The notes under the pieces: model-generated | Database searches by the model: none | What the model saw: the letters and a program-made list of their open reading frames with translations, nothing else | Told to the model about the DNA's origin: nothing | Program-made: the position numbers and the translations under genes | NCBI GenBank assembly: GCA_014904845.1 | Contig: MU119281.1 | Span: 124,001 to 188,000, forward strand | Direction of reading: 5' to 3' | Origin: Acephala macrosclerotiorum | Lineage: Eukaryota; Ascomycota; Leotiomycetes; Helotiales; Mollisiaceae | DNA: 64,000 nt | Shown here: piece by piece, positions 12,029 to 24,706 of the stretch | Position numbering within the stretch: position 1 is the stretch's first letter | Layout of the letters: the number at the start of each line of letters is the position of its first letter

Positions 12029-12516
12029 AATCAAATATACGCAGTTTAATTACGTCGAAATAAACGAAAAAAAATTTATAATCGAAATACTTTACTTCTT
12101 TTTTCTTGATTGTTATTATTATTAGTAATTTTGAAAGAATTGAATTAATTATTTCAAAATACTTGTATTTGTTATACTGTGGATCAAAAAATAACTAATA
12201 ACGATCTCTTTTTACAAAGTTATTTTTAACGTATTAATAAACAAATTTTCTTTGAAAAAATTCGAAACAAATATAAATCTACGTATATAAAAATACAAAA
12301 TAACGAAGTAAAACTTTAAAACTATTTTAAATTTATAAGAATATATTAAAATGTTTTTATAAAGTTTTAATAACAAAATATATTTAAATTAGTAAATATA
12401 ATTTGATATTTCGTACGAATAAAAGTAAATTATTTCGCATTATTTTTTTCTTTGTACTAAAAATATATTTCGAGTTTTAAATTCGAATTTAAATTGAATA
12501 TTTCTATTCAATTAAT
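12029..12516. other. AT-rich spacer between the HET remnant and the LTR element
   Basis: No open frame of note. The sequence is AT-rich but keeps both CpA and TpG, so it is less altered than its flanks. It may contain the mutated 3' end of the HET gene. Confidence 0.4.
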
Positions 12517-12693
12517 TGTCGAAATATATACACGTATTTATTACGTGTTTTAATTAAAAAAAAAACTAATATAAAAATTGAAAATATATTAATACTTTCA
12601 ATTTCAAATTTAGTTTTTTAAACAATTAATAATCTTTATATTTAATACGTAAAAACTACGATTATTAAACGTAATATATTAATATTATTAATA
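12517..12693. repeat. Left LTR of the 8.3 kb element
   Basis: About 177 bp, aligned by eye with 20617-20810. Most differences are C/T or G/A, and the right copy has an extra segment of about 17 bp around CTCGAGTATTTTA. Confidence 0.65.
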
Positions 12694-15600
12694 TTAATTA
12701 GTATTTAATTTTATTAATTAAATATAAAATAATAAAATTTAAATTAAAAAATATTTTATACAAAAAAAAAAATATTTTTTCGAAATTTAAAAATGTGCGT
12801 TTAATTTTTCTTTGGTATTTAAAAGATTTTACGAAAAAATATTAAAAAAATTCTATGTAAAAAAATACAAATTTTTTCAATATTTAAAAGTTTTACATTT
12901 TATATTTTTTTTAATATTTGAGAGATTTTGCGTATAATACTAAAAATTTAAAAAAACAATTATTGGAATTTTAATTACGTTTTCTTTGATTTACGTTTAA
13001 TTACGTACAATAAAAAAATCGATTACGAAAAATTTTTTTTTTTTAAATTAACGATTAAAACAATAAAAAATACTATATATTACGTTTTTTTTTAAAAACA
13101 ATAAATTTTTATACTATTTAAAACGTATTTAAAATACGATTAATTTGAATTTTTATTTATATTTTATATACAAATAAACAAGTTTATATTAAAACAAATA
13201 AATTTATCGAATACAAATTAATATTTTAAAATAATAAAAATCGATATTTAAAATAAAAATAAAATTTCTTCGAAAAATAATTTATTTTTTTTGAATATTT
13301 TTTTATTATTTAATAACGAGAACGAGAAATTACGAATAAATATAATAATTTTTATATTACTAGAAAAAATCGATTTAAATAAACGTATAATATATCGACA
13401 AATTTCAATTTAATCGAAAATTCGTTAATAATCGAATTAATGTACTATTTTTTGTTAGATTTAATTTTAATTTAAAACGCTATTTATCGAACTTATTAAA
13501 TTGCGATTAAACTAAAGTCGTTTAATTAGACTAATCAAATAATAATTCATTTTTCTAGACTTTTTAAACGAGTTTTAAACGAGTTTTAAACGCTTTAAAC
13601 GCTTTAAATACTTTAAATATATTAAAATTGTAATATTTAACAAATTTAAATCGAATTATTTCAAATTTTATATATAGAATTCTTTATATTAAAAAAAACT
13701 ATTATAAAAATTTCAATCAATTTTATTGAACGCGTATTGAAATATATTACTACAAAATTCGAATATAGAATTTTTTAATATTCTTTGTTAAAATGCATTA
13801 ATACAATTTTAAATTTAATCGAATTAATACGATCGCATTTTAGACTCAAAATTTTAGTATTTTTGATTTTAAAAATTTTCGATATACGTTTTATTCTACG
13901 AAATTTTTATCTATTAATTTAAAAATACTTTAAATCGTATTATTTTCAAAAGTTTGAATTTAGTAAAATAATTTACGTGTAATAATCTACGCATATAATC
14001 GAGTAAAATAAAATAAGTAAAATAAAATACTTAGTAATTAATTACAATACTAAGAATATGCGTATATAATCGAGAATTTTAATATTTTTCACTTAAAAAA
14101 TTAGTATTTTAAATTTACATATTTCAATCAATTTAAATTAAATACTTTAAACGCTTTAAACGATTTTAAACGTTTTAAACGTGAAATTTATTATTTCAAT
14201 TTGAATTAATTTAATAGATTCGATAGTAATCTTTCAATCGATTCAATTATATCTAAGGAAATTAAACTTGTTACTATTAAATTGAAATTTGTCGATGTAA
14301 AAAAAAATTTATTTTATTATAATAAAAACGAATACGAAAAACGAATTAATTTCGAGTAATTAAATTTAAATAAATTTATTGTAAATATATATATTTTATA
14401 TAAAATCGAAATATTTAAAGATTTCGAATACAAAAATAATAATTTATAAAAATTCTATAAAAACAATTTTAAAAATTAAAAAATAATATATTTTAAAAAA
14501 TTATTTTAAAAAAAATAAAATTTATATTTTATATAAACGATTAATTTAATAAATTGAAATTTTTATTAAAAAAAAAAAAACAATAATATATAATTTGATC
14601 AAATATAGAAATACAATAATAATTGAAAAAAAAAAGAATTTAATTTTCGATTTAATTCGAAAAACCAATCTCGATCAAATTCAATTCTTTAAACAAATTT
14701 TATAAATTAAAATTCAAAATAAATTTATAATAAAAATATAAACAAAAAATATTTATTATTCGATAATCAAATTTTTAAAAAATACAATAAATATTAATTC
14801 GAAAAAACGAAAAAACAATTTTCGAAATTTTAAATATATATTAAAAACAATAATAAAAAATATCTCGAAATAAAAATAAAATATATATATTTTTAAAAAC
14901 GTTATTTCAAAGATTTAAAAAAGTCGTTGAAATTTTTAATAAAATAAAAAACAAACGTAAAATAACAATTTATTACAAAATAAATCAATTTAAAATAATA
15001 ATATTTGAAAAAAAAATAATAAAAAATTAATATTACAAATAAATTCTCGATTAAATATAATATTATTTACGACGTAAATAAAAAGATTTATTAAAATCAA
15101 ATTTACGACGATAATAAATTTTTTAATTTTTTAATATATAATAAAACGATTATAAACTTCGAAAAATTGATTATTTTTAATAAGAAATTTACGACGAATA
15201 TTAAACGTATAATATAAAAAAAAAAAATTTAAAAACTCGAATAAAAATAAAAAAAAAAACATTAAAAAATCAAATTATTAAAAAAAATTTATTTTAATAA
15301 TAATAATAAATATAAAAAAATAATTTACGATTTTTTCGATAAAAAATTAAAATTATTTCGCGTTTATTATAATAATATAAATATTACGTCGAATATATAC
15401 GAAAAAGCGTTTTTAATTATATTAAAAAAATAAATATAAAATTTTTATTTGAATAATATTTTTTATTATAATTTTTCGTTTAAAAAAATTATTAAATATA
15501 TAAAAATCAAATTCGAGATTTTATATATTTTAATAATATATTAAAAGAAATAAATTTTTTTTTTTGCGAAATATTATTAAAAAGAATTTTATTAAAAAAT

Positions 15601-18600
15601 TAATTAAAAATCTCGAATTGTTATTTAATAAATTATAATAAATTTGAAAAAAATAATTGGAAAAAAATCGTAAAAACGATAATATAAAAAATTGTATTTT
15701 ACGAGTTTATAATAATATTAAAAAATATCGTATATATTTAATAAATTCTAAAAATATATTAAAAAACGTTTAATATTAATTGCGATACATTATTTAATTA
15801 ATTAAAAAAAAAGAAATATAAAGTAATTAGATTTTAATATTTATTTTATCGATTGTAAATATAAAAAACACGAAATAAATAAAAATCGTAATAATAAACA
15901 CGTTTAAAATAAATATAATTACGATTATAAAAATTAAAAATATAATAAATACGATCGAAATAATTATTCGAAAAAAAAAAGTATTATATTTATAAAAAAA
16001 TAAAATATTAATCAACAAAATATTCTTTAAAAAAAAACGATAAATATATGAAAAATTTAAAAATAAAATTTATTTTCAATATAAAAAACACGTTTTTATA
16101 ATAAATTATTAGATTTTTTTAATTTACGAAAAAAAAAATAAAAAAATTCGATAACGAGAATAGAATAAATATTTTTAATATTTTTATTTTAAATATAAAA
16201 AAGTTCGATTTTAAAAAATAAAAATAAAATAATTAAAAATTTATAAAAATTAATTTCTTTGTCGTAAAATACGTTAATATTAAAAAATTAATTGTAAAAT
16301 TAAATAATTAAAAAATGTAATATTTTTTAATTAAAAATAATATATTTCGTTTAATTAAAAAAATTTAAATTAATTTTTTTTTTTTAATTTACGAATAAAT
16401 ATACTATAAAAAGATTTTAAAATATATTATTAAATATAAATGTAATTATTATATTAATTATAGAATACGATTAATTTATAGTTTTATAAAAAATCAATTT
16501 ATGAATTAAATTTAATATTTCGAATCGCAAGAAAAAAATTCAATTTAAAATAAATAATATAAAAATTGAAAATACGATTAAAATTTATGTTTTTATTAAA
16601 AACGTTATTTTTTACATCGTATTTTATAATATATTATTCTTATTATCTCTAGAAAATATAAATAAATTTAAAATTTAATTTAATAACGTAAAAAATCGTA
16701 TAAAAAAATATAATAATAATATAATTATATTAATTGTATACAAATAAAAATATTTATAAATTTTATTAATAGAATTAAAAAAAACTTTTATTTAGTATTA
16801 TTTAATAAATATAAATCTACGACGCGTATATAAAAAATTTGAATACTTATTAATATAACGATTTGTAAATATTTTTAATAAAACTAAATATAAATTTTTT
16901 TTATTTTAATAATTAAAATAAATAAATAAGTTTTATTATTATTATTAAATAAACGCGAAATCGTTAAAACGATTTAAATTTTTTTTATTAAACGATTACA
17001 AATTTAATTATTCAATAATCGTTAATATTATATATTTAAACGACAATATAATTTTACAATTTATAAACTTTATTATAAAATTTTAAAACGTACAATTTAT
17101 TATAAAAATATTTATACGAGTAATATAAAACGTAATTAAAAAATATTAAATTGATACGTATTTAAAATCGTTAAAAGTTTTAATTTATAACGCTAAAAAA
17201 AATTTTTTATTCGCAGAATTTAAATAATAAATAAAAATCGTAATAATAAAAATAAAAAAAATTTCGATTAAAACGTATAATTTAATTAGAAAAATAAAAC
17301 GATATTATATTTTATTATAATAAGTTTATATAATTATATCGAAAAAAATAATAAAATATATTACGAAAAAATAAATACTATAAATAGTAATAAAAGTTTA
17401 TAATAATTTAATAAAATCGAACGAATTAATATTTATTTTATTAATATTTAAAATATATTTTTACGTCGATAATAATAAAAAAAGTAAATATTATTCACAA
17501 AACAATAAACGAATTTCGTCGTATATAAACTAAATAATAAATTAATAATATTTTAATAATAAAAAACGATTTTAATACTTTAATTGCTTTAAATTTATTT
17601 ATTAATATCGATATTCGAATTTTTAAAAAAATACAAAAAATAAAAAGAATTATATAAACTATTAATAATTATAAATAAAAAATGTATTATATAATTATTT
17701 TACGAATTAATAAACTTTAAATTAATTGTAATAAAATTTTATTTTCGAAAATCGCAAATTAAAAAATCGATAAAAAAACAATTTACGAGAATTACGTAAA
17801 AAAACGAGAGATTAAAAACAATAAAAAAATAAAAATCAAAAAAACGACAATAATAATTATTTAATTTCAATTAAAATTTAATTTAAACATTATAAATAAT
17901 CGAGAAATACAAAGAATAAATTGAAATTTACAATTTATTTCAAATAAAAATATTTTAATTCTATATATATTAACGATAATAATAATGATTTTATAGATAA
18001 TAAAAATTTCAATTAATATTATATAAAAAAAAAATTATAATTAATATAATTTATATAACGAGTAAAAAAAAAACGAATATAAAATTTATAATCAAATTAT
18101 GAAAAAAGAAAATTATTATTATATTTGAAAAATTTTTCACAGTTTTATAATAAAAAAAATAAAATAAATTATTTACTAAAAACGTTTTTAAATTTATATA
18201 ATACGATTTAATAACGTATAAAAATATTTCGATTTTTAAATTTAAATTAATATACGAAATTAACAATAAAATAACAAACGAATTATATAAAAAAACGAGA
18301 ATTGTAATTTAAATTTTTAATAACGAATTGAAAAAATTTATTTTTATAAATTTTTTTACAATTTAATAAATAAATTAAAAAACAATTTTAATTTTAATTT
18401 TAATTTAAAATTATAATTTTATAGTATAATTATAAAACGTTACGCAAATATATACGTAATTATAAATTTTAATTCAATAAACAATTTTTATTAATTTATT
18501 AAAAAAAATAATATATTTTTATTTTAAAAAAATAATTATAATTATAAAAAAATTATTATATAAACTCGCAAAAATAAATACTTATTAATTTACTATATAT

Positions 18601-20616
18601 TATAAATACTATATTTTTAAATTAAAAATAAAAATTTCAATATATAATTTTTATTTTTTAATTAAAAAAAATAAAAAAATAATCGAAATTATTAATATAC
18701 AAATAAATAATATATTAAAATTATTAATATTACAATTTGCGAATTTAAAAAAAAAAAAATTAAAAAGATTAAATTATAAACAAAAAATAAAAAATATTTA
18801 ATATTTACGAATTAATTAATATTTAATAATAGAATTATATAATTATTAAAAAAAAAAAAAAATACGATTTAAATAAAAAAATTAAAATAAAAAAATCGAA
18901 TTTATCGATTTAAAAACTATAAATTACTTTGATTAATATTAAAAATAATAAATTCAAAAAACGTATATTACGTTTATTTATTAATTAAAAACTGTTTTTG
19001 ATCTATTAATCGCTACGTAATATTAAATTTCAATCGAGAAAAACGTAGCGATTTTAAATAAAAAATTGAAATAATAATAAAATAATTTATCGCGCGATAT
19101 TTATTATATTTCGATCGATTTAAAAACAATTAAAATATTCGTATTTGTAAACAATTCGTATATTAATAATATCGATTTAAATTCGCAAATTAAATACGTA
19201 ATTATAATAATTAACGAAATTCGAACAAAAAACGATTTTAAAATAAAAAGTAATTTAATATATTAAAATTTTATAAAGTATAAAAAAATTACTAAAAATA
19301 TTTTAACGTTTAAAATCTATGAATTAATTAGTAGAACGAATACAATAATTATAATAATTTCGATTATTAAAATAATCGTAAAATAATTCGATTTATTTAA
19401 TATTTTTATTGTCGTTTATACGAATTCGTATTTTTTATACGATTATTTAATAAAATTAAAAATAATAAACGAAAAACGCTTTATAATCGATATTATAATT
19501 TTAAAACAATTATACGAACGTAAAAAATTACAAAAAATATAATAAATACATAAAAACAATAATTTGATAAATATTATAATAAAATTTAATTTAAATAAAA
19601 TTTTGTAAACGTTTATTAATACGAATAATTTTACGATAAAAATATAAAAATAAGTAAAAAAAAATAAAATTTAAAATAAAATTGAAATTTTGTTTTTTTA
19701 AATCGAATAAATTAATTTATTTCAAATTAAATTTTTAAAAATATAAAAAAATAATTAATTATTATTAATTAATTATATAAATCGCAATTTAAAATATTTA
19801 ATTATCGATTTTATATTTTTATTATTTGATTTATTTATTTTATTATCGATTTTTCGATTTTATTAATAATAATATTAAATACAATTTTTTTATTATAATA
19901 AATCAATTTTAAAAAATTTTTATATTTTAATAAATTTCGATTTTATTAATTAATTTTTAAATCGATTAAAATATCGTATTGTAAAAACTCGATCGCGTTT
20001 AAAACGCATCGAATTATTAATATTTTCGATAGTTATATAATGCGATTAATACTACGAATAAAAATTTATTAATTGTACAAAATACGATTTTTTAAAATAT
20101 AATATAAATAAATAAAATTTTTATAATTCTTATTCGAAATAATTAAATTATTAATTTAATTATTTTTTTAATTTCAATTATCGATTTATATATTAATTAA
20201 TATTTCTTCGATTTTTTTACGAATATACGAACAATTAAAAAATAAAATAACGTAGTTTATAATACTTTTTTTATTACGATTAAAGTATTATCGAATTAAA
20301 TTTTATATTAATTTTACGAAAAAAAGAAATTAATTAAAATAAAAATTAAAATATATATATAAAAAAAAAAAAAAATATAATACGAAATACTAAAATTAGA
20401 AAATATTTTTTATTTTAAAATCGATTACTTTCTTTCTTTAAAAGTTATTTAATTGATATTATATGAAATTATTATAATTTTACGAAAAGTTTATAATGTA
20501 ATTAATATAATCACGAGATTTTTTTATTTATTTCTTTTGAACGAACGATTTTCTATAATCGTTTTATTACACTAAAAAGTGAATTAAGTTTTTATTATAA
20601 AAATAGAAATTGCTAA

Positions 20617-20810
20617 TATCGGAACATATATACGTACTTATTACATGTTTTGATTAAAAAAGAATTAACGTAGAAATTGAGAATATATTAATACTTTTAA
20701 TTTCAAATTTAGTTTTTTAAACAATTAACAATTTTCATATTTAATACGTAAAAACTACGATTATTGAACGTAATATGTTAATATACTCGAGTATTTTAAT
20801 ATTACTAATA
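20617..20810. repeat. Right LTR of the 8.3 kb element
   Basis: About 194 bp and less mutated than the left copy: it keeps GGAACATATATACGTAC and CTCGAG. It is followed by TTAAT, matching the pentamer before the left LTR. Confidence 0.65.
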
Positions 20811-20928
20811 TTAATAATAATAATATTAAATAATATATTATTGTTCAATTTAATATTTTTTCAAAAGTTTATTTTATTTTATTTTATTTTTTAAAAAAAA
20901 ACTATATATACAAATTTTATTATATTAT

Positions 20929-21072
20929 TTATTGATTACTATGACTAATCTTTTGGTCGTAATACTTTGTCGGCTTAGTGTAATTTCCAGGGATTGGTGT
21001 TTGTGGGGGAGCAAGTTGGGCGGCAGCTGTACCGACAACGAGCAAGCGGAAAGCGAGGGAGAGATTGTGCAT
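20929..21072 (-). CDS. Short secreted-peptide ORF, probably a truncated gene
   Basis: A 47-codon frame begins MHNLSLAFRLLVVGTAAA, a good signal peptide (short N region, hydrophobic core, AAA before the likely cleavage site), followed by a Pro/Gln-rich and then Tyr/Lys-rich mature part. The stop lies exactly where the sequence turns AT-rich, about 115 bp from the right LTR. The most likely reading is the first exon of a secreted protein whose remainder was lost or mutated; a genuine mini-secreted peptide cannot be excluded. Upstream of the ATG I see no clear TATA box. Confidence 0.4.
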   Translation of the reverse strand: MHNLSLAFRLLVVGTAAAQLAPPQTPIPGNYTKPTKYYDQKISHSNQ

Positions 21073-21674
21073 TTCGAACGAATATTTGTTACTATGCTAT
21101 CAAAGACTGAAGATGTGTAGCTACCATGCAGGAGAAAGATTTGCTTACACTTTCATTTCTGAGTTCACGATGATGATAAAAATTTGGCATCCCACCTCTA
21201 CTCTTAGTAGCTCCACAACTCGCATTCATATTTTTTAAACAGAACTAGATCTTTCTAGATATGAGATAGACTGTACACCTGATTAGAAATTTTGAAATTA
21301 ATATACAGGGTGCCTGGTTGTGGCTAAATATGCGGCCGAGTCAGATCCGCAACACCCCCAGATCAGGGAGAAAAAGTGCGAGATGGTTACATCACATTTG
21401 AAAAACAGCATCGAGGAAATTGACACAGAAAAAATACGATCCTTTTAGGTCCGGTCCTTTCTGCAGGCTCAACTAATGCATGGTACTAGAATGATTAGGC
21501 TGGCTGACAATGTCATTCTCAAGGGAAGGCGATTTGATTGATAGAAACAGACAAATTGACGAACGATAACGGCAAAAACAAACAAGATGAAAACGGCAAT
21601 ACCCCAAATGATGAGAATAGCTTCAGTCCTTCCACCCTCAATACTGTTGTCTCCAAACCTCCAACCCAATCCCG
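21073..21674. other. Intergenic, no supported gene
   Basis: About 600 bp of ordinary composition downstream of the DUF5648 gene (its 3' side). No convincing ORF or RNA gene was seen. Confidence 0.4.
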
Positions 21675-22396
21675 CTACTTGTTATTATACCACCGATACA
21701 ACTCCCCAAACCCTGCAACCGGGCCAGGATACACCCACCCCGTAATCCCCTCAAATGTAAACCTGCCCCCATAAATTAGCCCATGATCCATACCGCGCCA
21801 GGAAAACCCTCTCCGAAACCCTCCTTCCTACCAATCTCAACGAACCTCCTCCCTAAAATGTCTTCAGAAGAAAAAATAAAATTTAACTCACCCAGCGTTC
21901 GATCCTTCTGCAGCATTCGTAGTGTAGAAATGTCCACCATTCCCCGCATTCCATCTATAAAAAGGCACCGTCCCGCTCACCTCATTCGGGAATAGGTAAT
22001 AAGCGATGCCCTCGTAATCATATCCCAACTGGGGAGCGAGCTCTCCGGCCGGGTCGGCGGTGTAGAAGTGGAGTCCTTGTTTGGGGTTCATCCATCTGTA
22101 GACTTCACCATAGACGATTAGCACCCAGTTTTAGTAGGCATAGCAAGGAATGAGACGTGTGAAAATTGTTTTTGTGGAAGGAAGGGGGAAGACGAAATGA
22201 GTAGGAGGAGAAAAAAGGGGTGCGTACTAGGGACGGTGCCAGACTGCTGGATGGTAGAGACCCAACAGGCTGCTCCTTCAAGGTGGTAGCCTAGGCCGGG
22301 AGCGAGCTCGCCGTGAGGGTCGGTGGTGTAGAAATGCTCTGCTAGGGTGGATGCTGCGAGAGCGAAAATGGTGACGAGTTGGGTGAAGGATTTCAT
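21675..22396 (-). CDS. Secreted DUF5648-repeat protein
   Basis: Three exons (22396-22228, 22102-21892, 21762-21675) join in frame to about 155 residues. Intron 1 (22227-22103) is GTACGC to GAAG and intron 2 (21891-21763) is GTGAGT to CAG. The N terminus MKSFTQLVTIFALAASTLA is a signal peptide. The mature part is built of repeats of the DUF5648 type: HFYTTD-GE----LGY--EGAACWV, then PIYRWMNPKQGLHFYTADPA with EGIAYYLFP, then PFYRWN---GGHFYTTNAAE with FTFEGITGWVYP and a closing LYRWYN. Proteins with this repeat are secreted or surface-associated in fungi and bacteria, with no established activity. Both introns exceed 120 bp, longer than most in the window. Confidence 0.85.
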
Positions 22397-22510
22397 GTTG
22401 TATTGATGTTGTGGGGTCCCAAGAATATGATTAAAATCATTAGAAGATGCTGTAGAGGTGAGGAGATGTTAAGTAAAGCTTTGAAAGATGGGAGAACGGG
22501 CAGATACGCC

Positions 22511-22519
22511 TTTTTTATA
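22511..22519 (-). promoter_or_regulatory. TATA-like box of the DUF5648 gene
   Basis: On the minus strand the sequence reads CCTTATAAAAAAGG, about 115-125 bp upstream of the ATG at 22396, a suitable distance for a fungal TATA element with a short leader. Confidence 0.4.
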
Positions 22520-22958
22520 AGGAAAATCCAACTTAGGTAACCTCAAAAAGATGTGACAAGAAATCGACCTTGAACCGAGCAAGAAGTATACCTGGAGAAG
22601 GAGCGTGACACAAGAACCAAACTTAGAATGAATGTGCGACAACGACGAAAATTTGCTTTTGGGAGGCATTGTTAGCGTGTCATACCATACTTGACTATTG
22701 GGCAGAGCGAGATGACAGGAGAACAAGAAGGATTTGACGTATCCATCCGAGGTATGGTGAGGGGGGAAGGAAGCTGGTAGAAGCCAAGGATCGCTTGACT
22801 ATAGCAGTCAGTGTGCGCATAGCGTGGAGATAGATTACCATCCGTGTAACGTTCCTTCGAGAACCCGTTGCGCAGCACAGGGATGCCAGTTCAGCCGTTC
22901 GTAAGACCCGACATCTCGATGCTCGTGGCCAATCTTTTCCCCCCCCATATTTTTGTCT

Positions 22959-24706
22959 CTAATACAGTCTCACCCTCCTTCTCTTTATAATCCTATCCTC
23001 ACCCCGCAACCCCAAATGCGCGACCCCTTCCCCACCCTCCTCCTCATCGACAAAATAACCCACCGGTCTCCTCTTATTCAACGCATCCACAATCTCATCC
23101 TCACCATACGCACACGTATCTGTTCCCAAATCTCGATTGACAGATTCGGCAAGATCGAGAATTGCGCGCCAGGTACCGTATTTGCGAGCTTTCTTGATTA
23201 TTTCACTGTTGTAATCTGAATCGAGTTTGAGGATCCAGGTTCCGAAGAGTCAGATGGAGTGTAAGGTGCAGGTTATTAGGAGCCAAGCGTAGGAGAATCC
23301 CTATTTGGTTAGGATGTTAGAAGATCAACGAGGGCCAGGATGGAGGGGTCCAGCATGTATGATTCGTTATACCAGGAGTAAATTTCCAATGGCAAAGTTG
23401 ATCGAGTTACGTATTGTGGTTCGAACATTTGATACTAGTTTTCGCATGAAGTATGGGCGTATGTTACGTTCCAGAGAGGCCCTGTTTGGGGGAAGGCATC
23501 CATTGAATCGTTATATAAAGTGATTGAGTCGAGTTGAGAGTGAGTGTTGAGACACAGAGGATAGGCGAGATAGCTAATATTAGACAACGGAGTTGAGATG
23601 ATAGGGTCGCCGAAATAGAACTGGTTCGCGGACCCTTGTCATGAGTAGCTCTGGATACTAGCTGTAAAGTATGTGTGGCTCTCGAGTGGTATTTCGCAAT
23701 CCATGTTCATGTTGTTTGTGGAAGCTAGGCTCGATCGGGGTTGTGGAAGCGCGTCGGTGATATAGCTGTGCCAGCCAGTGAAGTGGCAGACCCAAGGCCA
23801 GTAGTCTTGGTCCACCAGAGCCTCGAGCACATAGTTGCTGTGAGTAAGATCTATCCTTGACCTATTTGGAAGGTTCAACTGAAGGTCAGGGACATGAGAA
23901 CGGCGACGTATGACTAAAGATGAGGAGGGGTACCTTGGTGAGTTGCGCAGCTTGGTAACCGTTCGAAGCATCAATGAGTGTAGGAAGTGCTGCAAGATAG
24001 ACAGTAGACAGCAAAAGCCAGACCATCGCACATCTAGCCTGCCAAGTGAGCTTCGGGTACAAAGCCTTGGTCAATGGCCAGATGGCGCTGAGTCTTGTCG
24101 TCGAAACAGCGAGGGCAGCGTGGACCTCATAGGTAAGTGTGTTCTGCTCTGCAATTCGCGTCAAGGCTTTCATGAAAACTTTAAAAGTAAAAATGGATAT
24201 CAATGTTTGAAGCGATCGACCGACGAGCATATTCCATGCAAGGCCGATGGCTTTTGCTTGGGCGAAGGTCATCTTGCCATAAGGAAGATCAATTCCTATG
24301 TTAAATTATCAGTGCCTTTTCTCAACCCGACACTTTGAAGGACTACCGAGCGTGCCTTCAAATGTAACTTTGCCGGTATAGCTTCTGAGAGTTAGATTGG
24401 AAGCAAGGTGTAAAAGCAATGGTAGACATACGTGCGGTCATAGTAAGGGAGGTTTCCACTGGACTTGATTTGGGGAAACATAAAGTAGCCTCCTAGTGCA
24501 ACAGGAAGGATGATATATGTGAGTACTAGTACTGTGTGAGGAGCTCGGTAGAGATGCACACGAATTTTGTGGCCCAGAAGGTGACTGAAGGGGATTGTCA
24601 CTTGGCGTGGGCGTCCGAATTGCTTTGGTGGGAGTGGAGGGGCTTCAAAGAGGGAACCATTGATTAATGGCGCCTGTTCGGCGTCAAGGCCTATTGAACT
24701 TTCCAT
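22959..24706 (-). pseudogene. Fungal polytopic membrane protein gene with several in-frame stops
   Basis: The 5' half splices well: exons 24706-24432, 24384-24347, 24295-23934 and from 23878. The protein has hydrophobic segments TVLVLTYIILPVALGGYFMF and MVWLLLSTVYLAALPTL, and a FAQAKAIGLAWNMLVGRSLQ motif like the AK-ID--WD--VGRG-Q signature of a common unnamed fungal membrane family. Exon 4 meets TGA at 23639 after 80 codons. The same frame continues for 67 sensible codons to TAG at 23435. A C-terminal exon ending at 22959 (YAWLLITCTLHSI then LFGTWILKLDSD) contains TGA at 23250 where Trp is expected. The path between 23440 and 23290 is unresolved. All three stops could come from single C/G-to-T/A changes. 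Confidence 0.6.

Larger units (their letters stand above)
12517..20810. mobile_element. RIP-degraded LTR-type retroelement, about 8.3 kb
   Basis: Two diverged direct repeats bound the block: 12517-12693 and 20617-20810. Both contain AATTTAGTTTTTTAAACAAT and TTTAATACGTAAAAACTACG in the same order and spacing. The left copy begins TGTCG. Both end AATA, as expected if a terminal CA became TA. The pentamer TTAAT precedes the left copy (12512-12516) and follows the right copy (20811-20815), a candidate 5-bp target duplication. The internal 7.9 kb is nearly pure A/T with CpG islands of residue and no coding capacity, so gag/pol order and superfamily cannot be read. The length could include nested insertions. 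Confidence 0.7.

Noticed and set aside
17440..17480. YVD-like triplets resembling the reverse-transcriptase YVDD box
   Set aside because: Neighbouring codons give no RT context in any frame, and such short matches are likely in AT-rich sequence.
15827..18266. Minus-strand ORFs of 60-70 codons within the 8.3 kb AT-rich element
   Set aside because: They consist of Ile/Phe/Asn/Lys/Tyr only, as expected from translating RIP-saturated A/T sequence; no motif of gag or pol can be read.
9000..20900. Mitochondrial DNA or centromere as explanation of the AT-rich block
   Set aside because: Terminal repeats, a candidate target duplication and HET gene halves on its left side fit mutated transposons in nuclear DNA; no mitochondrial gene is readable.
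23410..23425. GGTTCGAAC resembling a tRNA T-loop
   Set aside because: No acceptor stem, D-arm or anticodon arm can be folded around it, and it lies in a coding remnant.
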